Notes under the pieces: model-generated | The model's database searches: none | Told to the model about the DNA's origin: nothing | The model's input: only the letters and a program-made list of their open reading frames with translations | Assembly (NCBI RefSeq): GCF_009729075.1 | Contig: NZ_VTGY01000003.1 | Location: forward strand, 1 to 64,000 | Direction: 5' to 3' | DNA: 64,000 bases | Source: Mycolicibacterium sp. CBMA 226 | GTDB taxonomy: Bacteria > Actinomycetota > Actinomycetes > Mycobacteriales > Mycobacteriaceae | Shown here: in pieces, positions 30,013-39,356 of the stretch | Layout: the number at the start of each line of letters is the position of its first letter | Numbering within the stretch: the first letter of the stretch is position 1 | Program-made: the position numbers and the translations under genes

Positions 30013-30642
30013 GTGTTCGGAAACCTGTATGAGCGTGCACTGGTCGGGGAACGGTGCTGGGTCCGCCAGGACGACGGCAGCCGCCAGCGTCTGCCCGTGC
30101 ACAACTGGCTGGGTGGTCGCCGGGCGGATCGGCGGTTCGATCGGGCGATTCTTGCACTATGCGACGGGCCGACCATCGACCTCGGATGCGGACCAGGCCG
30201 CCTGGTGGCCGATCTGATCCGGCGCGGCGTCCCGGCGCTCGGCGTCGACCAGTCCGCCACCGCCGTCGAACTTGCCCGGCGCAGCGGTGCACCCGCGCTG
30301 CGCCGCGACGTCTTCGACCCGCTCCCTGGCATAGGCCGGTGGCAGACCGTACTGCTCGCGGACGGTAACGTCGGGCTGGGCGGTGACCCGACCCGCGTGT
30401 TGCGCCGCGCTGCCGATCTGCTTCGGCGCGGAGGCCTGTGCGTCGCCGAATTCGACTCAGCCCCAACCGGAGTGAGAATTCAATGGGTACGCCTGGAATC
30501 GGCGCGGACGGTCGGGCCGTGGTTCCGGTGGGCGACGGTCGGCGTGGACAGTGCGGCCAGCATCGCCTGCAACGCCGGCTTGAAGGTCATCGACATGCAT
30601 CCGGTCGGAGACCGGATGCTCGCGCGTCTGGCGTTGCGATGA
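30013..30642 (+). CDS. SAM-dependent class I methyltransferase
   Basis: A 209-residue methyltransferase from GTG 30013. Motif I is IDLGCGPGRLVADLIRRG near residues 55-72, with the acidic residue ending strand 2 in LGVDQSATAVELAR and motif IV-like VLLADGNVGLGGDP. The N-terminal part (FGNLYERALVGERCWVRQ) is family-specific. The substrate is unknown; context suggests a glycan or lipid intermediate made by the adjacent enzymes. It overlaps the molybdopterin oxidoreductase gene by 4 bp (30639-30642). Confidence 0.86.
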   Translation: MFGNLYERALVGERCWVRQDDGSRQRLPVHNWLGGRRADRRFDRAILALCDGPTIDLGCGPGRLVADLIRRGVPALGVDQSATAVELARRSGAPALRRDVFDPLPGIGRWQTVLLADGNVGLGGDPTRVLRRAADLLRRGGLCVAEFDSAPTGVRIQWVRLESARTVGPWFRWATVGVDSAASIACNAGLKVIDMHPVGDRMLARLALR

Positions 30643-31745
30643 GCCGCACGGAGCTACGCAGCACCGCAGTCACCGCGCGCGTCGGCATGATGCTGGGCAT
30701 CGCGATCACGCTGTGTTTCGTCACCGGGTTGATCAGCCACCTCATTCAGCATCCGCAGCCGTGGTTCTACTGGCCCACCCACCCAGTCTGGCTGTACCGG
30801 CTGACCCAAGGGACACACGTCGCCTCCGGCATCGCGGCCATTCCGCTGACCGTGGTCAAGCTGTGGTCGGTATGGCCCAAACTGTTTGAGCGTCCAATCA
30901 TCGGCGGCATCACCAAGCAACTGGAGCGACTCTCGATCCTGGTACTGGTGGGTGCCATCCTGTTCGAGCTGTCCACCGGGCTGCTCAACATCGCGCAGTG
31001 GTACGCGTTCCGATTCTTTTTCACCACCACGCATTACGCGGTGGCCTACTTAGCCGCGGGCGCGGTCCTGGTCCACATTGCGGTGAAACTGCCGGTGATT
31101 CGCCAGACACTCGGGGAGCCGCTGGACGATGTTGCCGCCGGCGGGCCAGTGGGCCTCACGCGACGCACCGTGTTGCGGGGCACCGGGATCGCTGTCGCAG
31201 TCGCGACTTTGGCCACCGCCGGGCAAAGTGTCGCATGGCTGCGCCGGGTCTCGTTGCTGTCGCCACGCTCCGGTACAGGACCCCAAGGCATTCCGGTCAA
31301 CCGGACGGCGATCGCGGCCGGTGTGCTGCAAGCTGCTGGGTCGCCGAACTATCGGCTCACCGTCGTCAACGGCACCAACAGCCGCGCGTTCTCGGTGGCG
31401 GAGCTGAATGCTATGCCGCAGCACACATTCCACCTGCCGATCGCCTGCGTCGAAGGATGGAGCGCTGACGCCGAGTGGACCGGCGTCGTGCTCGCAGACC
31501 TGATCGCCATGGTGGGCGGATCGTCGCGCGCCGACGTGCGGATGATTTCGCTGGAGCCGCCGGGCCCGTATTCGCGCACCGTGCTGCCCGCGCGTCACGC
31601 TCGGGATGGTCAGACGTTGGTGGCGCTCAAGCTCAACGGGGAAATCCTAGATCTCGACCATGGCTACCCGTGTCGGCTCATTGCGCCATCGAGACCTGGC
31701 GTTTTACAGACCAAATGGCTGTCGCGAATCGAGGTGATGCCATGA
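30639..31745 (+). CDS. Membrane-anchored molybdopterin oxidoreductase (SUOX-like)
   Basis: A 368-residue two-part protein. Residues 1-160 hold four hydrophobic helices with several His (SHLIQHP, GTHVAS, THYAVAYLAAGAVLVHI) that could coordinate heme, like a cytochrome b-type membrane domain. An internal twin-arginine segment TRRTVLRGTGIAVAVATLAT near 173-195 leads to the C-terminal sulfite-oxidase-fold domain with the conserved Cys ligand in FHLPIACVEGWSADAEWTGV and the block GYPCRLIAPSRPGV. The Mo domain would sit outside the membrane. Electron donor or acceptor unknown. Coupled by overlaps at both ends. Confidence 0.85.
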   Translation: MSRTELRSTAVTARVGMMLGIAITLCFVTGLISHLIQHPQPWFYWPTHPVWLYRLTQGTHVASGIAAIPLTVVKLWSVWPKLFERPIIGGITKQLERLSILVLVGAILFELSTGLLNIAQWYAFRFFFTTTHYAVAYLAAGAVLVHIAVKLPVIRQTLGEPLDDVAAGGPVGLTRRTVLRGTGIAVAVATLATAGQSVAWLRRVSLLSPRSGTGPQGIPVNRTAIAAGVLQAAGSPNYRLTVVNGTNSRAFSVAELNAMPQHTFHLPIACVEGWSADAEWTGVVLADLIAMVGGSSRADVRMISLEPPGPYSRTVLPARHARDGQTLVALKLNGEILDLDHGYPCRLIAPSRPGVLQTKWLSRIEVMP

Positions 31746-32209
31746 GGGTCACCCGGGTGCTGCTGATGATCTCGGGTCTGGCGCTGGCCGGGTACGGTGC
31801 GACCTTGGTGTTCGATAATCCGCCGATCATCATGATGCGCATAGCCGTATGGGCGTTGGTGGCGGTCGCCGTGCACGACGTGGTGTTCGCTCCGCTGTGC
31901 GTGGCACTGGGGTTCGCGGCGCACCGGATCCTTCCGGTAACTTGGCAGGCGCCGGTAGCGGTGGCCGCGTTGTGTTCGGTGGTGCTTGGCTTGCTTGCGA
32001 TCCCGGTCTTCGACAAGCCGGGCATGCATCTGGACAACATGACCGTACTGGATCGTGATTACCATGCCGGGCTGTGGATTTCGCTGGCGGTGGTGTGGGT
32101 GTGCGTACCCGCTTATCTGCTGGCCCGGCGGCTGTTACCAGTTCGTCAGAATCAGGTGGTTGAGGGCGAGGGCGCCGACGACGTTGGCGGCCAGCCACCA
32201 GCGCCGTGA
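31742..32209 (+). CDS. Small integral membrane protein, unknown function
   Basis: A 155-residue protein with four predicted helices: VLLMISGLALAGYGATLVF, IAVWALVAVAVHDVVFAPLC, PVAVAALCSVVLGLLAIPVF and LWISLAVVWVCVPAYLLARR. Two acidic/His positions lie in or near the membrane (VHDVVF, DRDYHAG). It ends the coupled operon (overlap 31742-31745) and runs into the opposite gene, with 75 bp of 3' overlap at 32135-32209. Its place after the molybdoenzyme suggests a partner subunit. I do not recognise a named family. Confidence 0.78.
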   Translation: MRVTRVLLMISGLALAGYGATLVFDNPPIIMMRIAVWALVAVAVHDVVFAPLCVALGFAAHRILPVTWQAPVAVAALCSVVLGLLAIPVFDKPGMHLDNMTVLDRDYHAGLWISLAVVWVCVPAYLLARRLLPVRQNQVVEGEGADDVGGQPPAP

Positions 32210-33484
32210 TGGCGCCGGCAGTAGCGCGCCGGCGGCAGTCAGCCAGACCGTGAACGGCAGCCAGATCCGTTCGGTCTCAGCTTTGCTCAGCATGCTCAGG
32301 TCGGCACACGTGATCGCCAACAGTGCGGCGAGTGTCAGCAGGTGAACGCCGCTTCGGCGACGGAGCGCGGCGCGGTCGAATGCCAGGCTCAGTCCGGCGA
32401 CGCTGCCCAGGCCGATCGCACACACCACAGCTGCCAGGTTGGCCCACGACCAGTACTGGAAGGGACGGTTCATGGCGATGCCTTGCCAATACCGTTGCTG
32501 CACGAGGGTATAACCGTCGAACCACCAGAAGCCCGTTGCGGCGAAGGCGCCGACCACGGCCAGCGCCGCCACCACCGCGGAGGCGAGTGCCCGGATCGCC
32601 GTTCGGCGGTCCGGTGCGGTGATGAGGACTGCGACAGCCGGGATGGCCATCAGGGCGAGGCCGTAGTTGAGGAATATGCTCCACCCCAGCAGCAGCCCCG
32701 CGCCGGTGCCGGTGAGCAAGGGGTGTCTGTTGCGGGTGGCCAGCGCCAGCAGCGCGATGCCCCATGCGGCCACGCCCGCGAAGTAGCCGTCGGCCGACAC
32801 CGCGATCCAGATGACGGTGGGTGCCACGGCAACAAAGGGTGCGGCCGCTCGGGCGGTGGCCTCGTCGCTCAGCGTGCGCAGCGTTACGACGATCGCGGCA
32901 GAGGCACTGGAGCCGACCAACACACACCACACTGCCGCCCAGGCGCCGCCGCCCAGCCCGATCCGATCCAGCCAGACGAAGGTCAGCAGCGCTCCAGGTG
33001 GATGACCCGAGACGTGGGTGATCCACGAGTGTGGTTGGAAATCAAGGATTCTGGATGAGAAGGCCCGCAACGTCTCGGGAATGTCGGTGATGCTCGGTAC
33101 CTGCCGTAGGTATTCGTGCTGCGCGGTCAGCCGACCCGCGAACCCGCGCTGCCAGCCGTCGACCATTGCCAGCGAGAAGGCCCAGGCGCACGACACCGCC
33201 CACACAGTCATGGGCACCGCCGGCCACGGCAATCGGGCGGCCACCGTCGGACCCCACAGCACTGCGGCCACCGCGATCAGCACGGCCGGCCCCGTGCCCC
33301 AGCCGACGTGAGCGTTCCACCAGCCAAAGATGGGCGCAGTCTGCGCGAAACTGCGGATCTGGGCGGGGGTGCTGTTGATCAGCGGGGTGACGATCCCCAG
33401 GTGCAGATGCGGTACTGCGAACGCGACGACCACGAGCATCAGGCCTAGCGAGGAGGCTGCCGCTGTCCGACGGCGAATGTTCAC
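32135..33484 (-). CDS. GT-C-like integral membrane protein (Rv0541c-like)
   Basis: A protein of 449 residues from GTG 33484 (VNIRRRTAAAS); a longer start at 33526 is possible. About ten to eleven hydrophobic helices. A large first loop after helix 1 and the motif HSWITHVSGHPPGALLTFVW near 155-175, which also occurs in polyprenyl-phosphate-dependent GT-C glycosyltransferases, suggest a membrane sugar transferase acting on the outer face. In M. tuberculosis the similar Rv0541c stands beside a GT2 (Rv0539) and a DUF2064 gene (Rv0540), the same trio as here. It converges on the small membrane protein with a 75-bp overlap. Confidence 0.82.
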   Translation of the reverse strand: MNIRRRTAAASSLGLMLVVVAFAVPHLHLGIVTPLINSTPAQIRSFAQTAPIFGWWNAHVGWGTGPAVLIAVAAVLWGPTVAARLPWPAVPMTVWAVSCAWAFSLAMVDGWQRGFAGRLTAQHEYLRQVPSITDIPETLRAFSSRILDFQPHSWITHVSGHPPGALLTFVWLDRIGLGGGAWAAVWCVLVGSSASAAIVVTLRTLSDEATARAAAPFVAVAPTVIWIAVSADGYFAGVAAWGIALLALATRNRHPLLTGTGAGLLLGWSIFLNYGLALMAIPAVAVLITAPDRRTAIRALASAVVAALAVVGAFAATGFWWFDGYTLVQQRYWQGIAMNRPFQYWSWANLAAVVCAIGLGSVAGLSLAFDRAALRRRSGVHLLTLAALLAITCADLSMLSKAETERIWLPFTVWLTAAGALLPAPSRRWWLAANVVGALALNHLILTNW

Positions 33485-33692
33485 GACTGCCAGCCTAAGA
33501 GTGGGCTGTCGGTGAGGCGGTGACAATTCGCGGAACTGGTCGGGTGGTCACCAATCGGTAAGAAGCTTACGAAAGACACGGCATTACAGTGGTATTTGGC
33601 ATCTTCGGTACGCACCAGCCACCGACGTGCTGCCGGCGACAACGGCGTTGTGGAAGATGAATCCCCTTGGAAGACAACGAAAGAGTGCTGTG

Positions 33693-33932
33693 ATGAAGAC
33701 AGTGATCCTAGGCTTGGGTGCGGCGGCTCTCGCGATGGTGGCGTTCGCTCCGATCGCATCGGCAGCACCGGCGGACGCGGTGATCAACGATCTGCGCGCG
33801 GAAGGCTATCTCGTGCAAATCAACCAGACGCCGACAGCTCCGCTCAACGCATGCTCGGTCAGCAGTGTCCGGAAGCTGGACGGCGGAGCCTCGTCTGCCC
33901 TCGTCGATGTCGTCTGCCCGGACGGCTGCTGA
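33693..33932 (+). CDS. Small secreted protein
   Basis: A 79-residue protein with a clear Sec signal peptide (MKTVILGLGAAALAMVAFAP, cleavage after ASA near residue 26). The mature part of about 53 residues has two cysteines, near the middle (LNACSVSSV) and at the end (CPDGC gives a third), so a disulfide is likely. Similar short exported proteins of unknown role are common in mycobacteria. Its stop lies 7 bp before the epimerase start, so the two are probably co-transcribed. An upstream in-frame start at 33627 would bury the signal peptide and was rejected. Confidence 0.75.
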   Translation: MKTVILGLGAAALAMVAFAPIASAAPADAVINDLRAEGYLVQINQTPTAPLNACSVSSVRKLDGGASSALVDVVCPDGC

Positions 33933-33939
33933 GGGCACC

Positions 33940-34974
33940 GTGCGGGTACTGCTGACCGGTGCCGCCGGCTTCATCGGTTCGAGCGTCTGGACTGCGCTGG
34001 CCGCGGCCGGGCACGAGGTTGTGGCGGTCGACGCCATGCTCAGTGCAGCACACGGCGCAGGAGCGGTTCCCCCTGATGGCTGCCGAGTGCACGATGTTCG
34101 GGACGCTGACGCACTGTCGGTGCTGCTCGACGGAGTCGACTTGGTCTGCCACCAGGCCGCCATGGTCGGCGCGGGCGTCAATGCCGCCGATGCGCCGCTG
34201 TACGGCGGACACAACGATTACGCCACGACGGTGTTGCTCGCACAGATGTACGCCGCGGGTTGCCGGCGGCTGGTGCTCGCGTCATCGATGGTGGTCTACG
34301 GCCAGGGGGGCTACGAATGTCCACGACACGGACCGGTCGACCCACTGCCGCGCCGCCGAGCCGACCTCGACGCCGGTGTGTACGAACACCGATGCCCGCT
34401 CGGTGACAACGAACAGCTGCACTGGCGCACAGTCGGCGAGGACGCCCCGTTGCGGCCGCGCAGCCTGTACGCAGCAAGCAAGGCCGCGCAGGAGCACTAC
34501 GCGCTGGCCTGGGCCGACGCGGTGGGCGGGTCGGTTGTCGCACTGCGCTATCACAATGTGTACGGCCCGCGTATGCCCCGGGACACCCCGTATTCCGGGG
34601 TTGCGGCCATCTTCCGGTCTGCCTTGGAAAACGGTTCCGTCCCAGACGTTTACGAAGATGGCGGACAGATGCGCGACTTCGTCCATGTTGATGATGTGGC
34701 GGCGGCCAACGTCGCCGCGACGACGTACGACGGCGGCGGCTTCACCGCGTTCAATGTATGTTCCGGACACCCGATCACGATTCGCGAAGTGGCTGAGCAG
34801 CTGTGCGTTGCCCGCAACGCCCCGCCGCCCAAGATCACCGGCCAGTACCGCAGCGGCGACGTCCGCCACATCGTTGCCGATCCCGTATGCGCCACACAGG
34901 AACTCGGATTCAGCGCGGCAATACATCCACGAGACGGGTTGCGTGACTTCGCCTTTGCGTCATTGCGGGGCTGA
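33940..34974 (+). CDS. NAD-dependent sugar epimerase/dehydratase
   Basis: A 344-residue extended short-chain dehydrogenase. The start RVLLTGAAGFIGSSVWTAL carries the TGxxGxxG NAD motif; the catalytic Ser and YxxxK are seen as LASSMVVYG and YAASKAAQEHY. NVYGPRMPRDTPYSG and MRDFVHVDDVAAANV are typical of UDP-glucose/GDP-sugar 4-epimerases and dehydratases. It would make an activated sugar for the glycosyltransferases of this island. The start is GTG 33940; longer upstream frames overlap the secreted protein. It is followed by a strong bidirectional terminator. Confidence 0.9.
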   Translation: MRVLLTGAAGFIGSSVWTALAAAGHEVVAVDAMLSAAHGAGAVPPDGCRVHDVRDADALSVLLDGVDLVCHQAAMVGAGVNAADAPLYGGHNDYATTVLLAQMYAAGCRRLVLASSMVVYGQGGYECPRHGPVDPLPRRRADLDAGVYEHRCPLGDNEQLHWRTVGEDAPLRPRSLYAASKAAQEHYALAWADAVGGSVVALRYHNVYGPRMPRDTPYSGVAAIFRSALENGSVPDVYEDGGQMRDFVHVDDVAAANVAATTYDGGGFTAFNVCSGHPITIREVAEQLCVARNAPPPKITGQYRSGDVRHIVADPVCATQELGFSAAIHPRDGLRDFAFASLRG

Positions 34975-34989
34975 AGAGCCGCACGGTCC

Positions 34990-35039
34990 CACACGCGAAT
35001 GCCCCCGCACGCCGTGGCATGCGGGGGCATTCGCGTGTG
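34990..35039. terminator. Bidirectional terminator between the epimerase gene and metK
   Basis: A perfect 20-bp stem (CACACGCGAATGCCCCCGCA, 34990-35009; mirror 35020-35039) with a 10-base loop, placed exactly between convergent genes. It lacks a long T run, which is usual in mycobacteria. Confidence 0.88.
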
Positions 35040-35049
35040 CAGAAGGGGC

Positions 35050-36258
35050 TTAGACCGAAGCCTTCAGGTCGTCGACCTTGTCGAGCTGCTCCCACGGCAG
35101 TTCGATGTCGGTGCGGCCGAAGTGGCCGTACGCGGCAGTCGGCGCGTAGATGGGGCGCAGCAGGTCGAGGTCGCGGATGATCGCGCCGGGACGCAGGTCG
35201 AAGACCGAGGTGATGGCCTTCTCGATGCGGGCCGGGTCGAAGTGCTCGGTACCGAAGGTCTCGACGAACAGACCCACCGGGGCGGCCTTACCGATGGCGT
35301 AGGCCACCTGGACCTCGACGCGGTCGGCCAGGCCGGCGGCGACGACGTTCTTGGCCACCCAGCGCATGGCGTACGCCGCGCTGCGGTCGACCTTTGACGG
35401 GTCCTTGCCCGAGAAGGCGCCGCCGCCGTGGCGGGCCCAGCCGCCGTAGGTGTCGACGATGATCTTGCGGCCTGTCAGGCCGGCGTCACCCATCGGGCCA
35501 CCGACGACGAAGTTGCCGGTCGGGTTGACCAGCAGCCGGAAGTCGGAGGTGTCCATGGTGTCGTGCGCCAGGTCGGCCAGCACGGTCTCCACGACGTGGC
35601 GACGGATGTCCGGGGCCAGGGTGCCGTCCAGGTCGACGCCCTCGGCGTGCTGGGTCGACAGCACCACGGTGTCCAGGCGGACCGGGACGTTGTCGCGGTA
35701 TTCGATGGTGACCTGGGTCTTGCCGTCGGGCCGCAGGTAGTCGACGGTGTTGTTCTTGCGGACCTCGGTGAGGCGGCGCGAGAGCCGGTGCGCGAGCGCG
35801 ATCGGCAGCGGCATCAGCTCGGGGGTGTCGTTGATGGCGTAGCCGAACATCAGGCCCTGGTCGCCGGCGCCCTGGGCGTCCAGCGGATCACCGGCGCCCT
35901 CGACGCGCGCCTCGTGGGCGGTGTCGACGCCGGCGGCGATGTCCGGGGACTGCGCGCCGATGCCGATGTTCACGCCACAGGTGGCGTAGTCGAAGCCCTT
36001 GTCGGAGTGGTCGTAGCCGATCTGGCGGATCCGGTCTCGGACGATCAGCGGGATGTCGGCAAACGCTTCCTTGGCGCTGGTGGTCACCTCGCCCACGACG
36101 TGTACCTGACCCGTGGTCACCAGAGTCTCCACTGCAACCCGCGACTTGGGATCCTGCGCGAGCAGCGCGTCCAGCACAGAATCGCTGATGGCGTCGCAGA
36201 TCTTGTCCGGATGTCCTTCGGTCACTGACTCGCTGGTAAACAGCCGACCTTCACTCAC
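35050..36258 (-). CDS. metK: S-adenosylmethionine synthetase
   Basis: A 402-residue enzyme making SAM from methionine and ATP. Signatures: [20 protein letters not shown] at the N-terminus, [12 protein letters not shown] (the MetK hexapeptide GAGDQG), and [19 protein letters not shown], the phosphate-binding loop. The start is GTG 36258 with ribosome binding site GGAAGGG, and the leader carries a TATTAT -10 candidate. SAM made here would feed the many methyltransferases of the region. It is downstream of coaBC with 111 bp between, so it probably has its own promoter. Confidence 0.97.
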   Translation of the reverse strand: MSEGRLFTSESVTEGHPDKICDAISDSVLDALLAQDPKSRVAVETLVTTGQVHVVGEVTTSAKEAFADIPLIVRDRIRQIGYDHSDKGFDYATCGVNIGIGAQSPDIAAGVDTAHEARVEGAGDPLDAQGAGDQGLMFGYAINDTPELMPLPIALAHRLSRRLTEVRKNNTVDYLRPDGKTQVTIEYRDNVPVRLDTVVLSTQHAEGVDLDGTLAPDIRRHVVETVLADLAHDTMDTSDFRLLVNPTGNFVVGGPMGDAGLTGRKIIVDTYGGWARHGGGAFSGKDPSKVDRSAAYAMRWVAKNVVAAGLADRVEVQVAYAIGKAAPVGLFVETFGTEHFDPARIEKAITSVFDLRPGAIIRDLDLLRPIYAPTAAYGHFGRTDIELPWEQLDKVDDLKASV

Positions 36259-36291
36259 GTCGCAAATCCCTTCCAAAACTTTAGTCCGCGC

Positions 36292-36297
36292 ATAATA
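36292..36297 (-). promoter_or_regulatory. Candidate metK -10 element
   Basis: TATTAT on the minus strand, 33 bases before the metK GTG, followed by a short leader with the GGAAGGG ribosome binding site. No SAM riboswitch fold was recognised in the 111-bp leader region. Confidence 0.35.
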
Positions 36298-36369
36298 TCC
36301 ACGCCTGGCCAACAACTGTCGGGTACCCCTGCACAGCAAACCCGTTCCGCGGCGCGGTTCAGGTGATGT

Positions 36370-37629
36370 TCATTCGTCTTTGCCGCGCAGGAACGCCGTG
36401 ATCGCATCGGCGATGCGACTGGCCATCAAGGTCTTGGACCCGTGCTCCAGCGCCGACTCGGCCCCGTCCGACGCCAGCAGCCAACCGTCGTTGACGTCGA
36501 CCTCGAAGGCCCTGCCATTCCCCACCGCGTTGACAACCAGCAGGTCACAGCCCTTGCGCTGCAGCTTCGCCCGCGCGTGGAACAGCACGTCGCCGTTGGC
36601 ATCGCCGGTTTCGGCGGCGAATCCGACGATGGCGCGCAGGCTCGGCAGCTGACCGTCGCTGCGCGCCCGCACTGCGCCGGCCAGGATGTCGTCCGTTCGC
36701 GTCAGTTCAATGACGGGCGCGGCATCCGCTTCGCCGGGGCCGTGCGTCTTTTTGATCTTGGTGGTCGCTACCTCGGTGGGACGGAAGTCGGCCACCGCGG
36801 CGGCCATCACGAGGACGTGCGCGTCGGACACGTACTTGAACACCGCGTCCCGCAGTTGCGCCGCCGAGCCGATGTGCACGACATCGACGCCGGCCGGGTC
36901 GGCCAGGCCCACGGTGTTGCCGGCGATCAGGGTGACCTCGGCGCCGCGCTGGGCCATGACACGGGCCACGGCGTAGCCCTGCTTACCGGAGCTGCGGTTG
37001 CCGATGAAGCGGACCGGGTCGATGGCCTCGCGGGTGCCTCCGGCGGTGACGACGACCTTGACGCCGGCCAGATCGCGGGGCAGCGCGTCGCCGCGTTCCA
37101 GCAGCAGCTGGGCGAACGTGGTGATCTCTTCGGCCTCAGGCAGCCGTCCCGCACCGCTGTCGGCGCCGGTGAGGCGTCCGGAGGCGGGGTCCAGGACGAT
37201 GGCGCCCCTTCGTCGTAGCGTGGCGACGTTCTCGACGGTGGCCGGGTGCATCCACATCTCGGTGTGCATCGCCGGGGCGAACAGCACCGGACACCGCGCG
37301 GTCAGCAGTGTGGCGGTCAGCAGATCATCGCCACGGCCCGCCACCGCACGCGCCATCAGGTCGGCGGTGGCCGGTGCGACCACCACCAGGTCGGCCTCCT
37401 GGCCGAACCGGACGTGGGGTACCTCGGAGACGTCCTCGAACACTCCCGTGTGGACGGGATTGCCGGACAGTGCCTCGAAGGTGGCGGCGCCGACGAACTT
37501 CAGCGCCGACTCGGTCGGCACCACGCGGACCGAATGACCGGCCTCGCTCAGCTGACGAACCAGGGTGCACGCCTTGTAGGCGGCGATACCTCCGGCGACT
37601 CCGACGACGATGCGCTTGCGGTCGGCCAT
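36370..37629 (-). CDS. coaBC: Phosphopantothenoylcysteine synthetase/decarboxylase
   Basis: A 419-residue bifunctional Dfp protein of coenzyme A synthesis. The N-terminal CoaC flavodoxin-like decarboxylase (1-185) has GVAGGIAAYKACTLVRQL, the His in LVVVAPATADLMARA and APAMHTEMWMHPAT. The C-terminal CoaB synthetase (190-419) opens VVVTAGGTREAIDPVRF and carries FIGNRSSGKQGYA and KIKKTHGPGEA. Essential and a drug target in mycobacteria. 19 bp downstream of rpoZ, so part of a gmk-rpoZ-coaBC transcription unit. Confidence 0.97.
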   Translation of the reverse strand: MADRKRIVVGVAGGIAAYKACTLVRQLSEAGHSVRVVPTESALKFVGAATFEALSGNPVHTGVFEDVSEVPHVRFGQEADLVVVAPATADLMARAVAGRGDDLLTATLLTARCPVLFAPAMHTEMWMHPATVENVATLRRRGAIVLDPASGRLTGADSGAGRLPEAEEITTFAQLLLERGDALPRDLAGVKVVVTAGGTREAIDPVRFIGNRSSGKQGYAVARVMAQRGAEVTLIAGNTVGLADPAGVDVVHIGSAAQLRDAVFKYVSDAHVLVMAAAVADFRPTEVATTKIKKTHGPGEADAAPVIELTRTDDILAGAVRARSDGQLPSLRAIVGFAAETGDANGDVLFHARAKLQRKGCDLLVVNAVGNGRAFEVDVNDGWLLASDGAESALEHGSKTLMASRIADAITAFLRGKDE

Positions 37630-37648
37630 GTTCGGCGCCTACGCGGCC

Positions 37649-37981
<333 letters not shown>

Positions 37982-38017
37982 CTATCAGCGATATCTGTGC
38001 GGTGCTGCGCAGACCGC

Positions 38018-38572
38018 TCAGCGGCCCACCAGCAAGGATACCAATTCTGCACAGGCGGATTCCAACTGACTGTTGACAACAGTCACATCGAAACTGTCCT
38101 GAGCGGCAAGTTCGGCCCGCGCGGTGGCCAGACGACGGGCCTGTACCTCGGCACTCTCGGTGCCGCGGCCGATGAGGCGGCTCTCCAACGCTTCCCAGCT
38201 GGGCGGCGCGAGGAACACCGTCAGCACCTCCGGCATGGCTTTCTTGACGGCCCGCGCGCCGGCCAGATCGACCTCGATGAGAACGGGTTGACCAGCGGTG
38301 ATGGCTTCCCGGACCGGCCGGGCGGGGGTGCCGGAGCGCTGCAGCCCCCCGTGGATTTCGGCCCACTCGAGCAGCTCACCGTCATCGATGAGACGCTGGA
38401 ATTCGTCGGCCGAGACGAACCTGTAGTCGACACCGTCGACCTCGCCCGGACGCGGCGCGCGCGTCGTGGCGGAAACACTGAAATGCAGGTCGGGCACCCG
38501 CTCGCGCAGGCAGCGCACGACCGTGGATTTGCCCACGGCAGAGGGGCCGGACAGCACAACAACGCGGTTCAT
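38018..38572 (-). CDS. gmk: Guanylate kinase
   Basis: A 184-residue GMP kinase. P-loop [19 protein letters not shown] at residues 5-23, GMP-binding [20 protein letters not shown], and [19 protein letters not shown]. Slightly shorter than many homologues at the C-terminus. Located 39 bp downstream of mihF. Expected order mihF-gmk-rpoZ-coaBC-metK. Confidence 0.97.
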   Translation of the reverse strand: MNRVVVLSGPSAVGKSTVVRCLRERVPDLHFSVSATTRAPRPGEVDGVDYRFVSADEFQRLIDDGELLEWAEIHGGLQRSGTPARPVREAITAGQPVLIEVDLAGARAVKKAMPEVLTVFLAPPSWEALESRLIGRGTESAEVQARRLATARAELAAQDSFDVTVVNSQLESACAELVSLLVGR

Positions 38573-38611
38573 CGCCGTCCGGCCCCTACTGCTCGTCAGT
38601 CGTGCGTCAGG

Positions 38612-38929
38612 TCAGGAAAAGTCGAACTTTTCCAGCAGGGCCTTGCGCTGACGGTCGCCCAGGCCGCGCAGACGGCGGGTCGGAGCGATCTCCAGCTCGG
38701 TCATGATCTCCTGCGCCTTGACCTTGCCGACCTTGGGCAGGGCTTCCAGCAGAGCGGAAACCTTCATCTTGCCGAGGACCTCGTCGGTCTCGGCGTCCGT
38801 CAGGACCTGCTTGAGGTTGGTGCCGCCGCGCTTGAGCCGGTCTTTCAACTCGGCACGTGCTCGACGTGCGGCAGCAGCCTTCTCCAACGCTGCCGCGCGC
38901 TGTTCGTCGGTCAACTGGGGAAGGGCCAC
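38612..38929 (-). CDS. mihF: Mycobacterial integration host factor
   Basis: A 105-residue nucleoid-associated protein (Rv1388, mIHF), unrelated in fold to E. coli IHF. It begins ALPQLTDEQRAAALEKAAAA, with a long basic helix (RRARAELKDRLKRGG), then the H2TH/HhH-like core LLEALPKVGKVKAQEIMTEL and RLRGLGDRQRKALLEKF. Needed for L5 phage integration and nucleoid compaction. The start is GTG 38929 behind GGAGGAAC. Possible promoter elements lie in the long gap upstream. Confidence 0.96.
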   Translation of the reverse strand: MALPQLTDEQRAAALEKAAAARRARAELKDRLKRGGTNLKQVLTDAETDEVLGKMKVSALLEALPKVGKVKAQEIMTELEIAPTRRLRGLGDRQRKALLEKFDFS

Positions 38930-39321
38930 GGGTTCCTCCGTATCTCCGTCAAATAATTTCTGTCACGGCTGGGGTGAACCAGCCAGCGACGACGACCGTA
39001 CCCACGCTTCCCGACAAGCGCTAACCCCACCCCCCGGGTAACGAAGCTAAAACCCCAGCGTGTAGTGCGAACGGCGGCTCCAGACGGTCGCGAAGTGCAA
39101 ACTCTGCCGGGGCGGTCGACAAGCGGTGCGGTCACAGATCCGCCTGCGTATCAAGGGTTTTGGGCACTCAGCGGGATGACGGCCGATCCGCCGCCGCGCG
39201 GCCGGGCGCATTTTCGGGCCGTCATCCGGGTTGATTCAGGAAAATTTTCGCAGGTCACGGCGTGTCGGGCGTGTCGGTGCCGGGCCGAGCGGGTCGGCGC
39301 TGCACCGCCGAGCCCGAGACC

Positions 39322-39356
39322 CGATTTGGGCGGTTCGACCGCCCAAATCGACGGGT
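39322..39356 (+). terminator. Orphan intrinsic terminator
   Basis: A 12-bp perfect stem (CGATTTGGGCGG, 39322-39333; mirror 39339-39350) with loop TTCGA, followed by ACGGGTTTTTG. The T run gives it plus-strand polarity, yet no plus-strand gene precedes it. It may end an unannotated small RNA arising between mihF and this point, or be a relic. Confidence 0.6.

Noticed and set aside
36259..36369. SAM riboswitch before metK
   Set aside because: No recognisable conserved core; 111 bp with only a -10-like TATTAT and a ribosome site.
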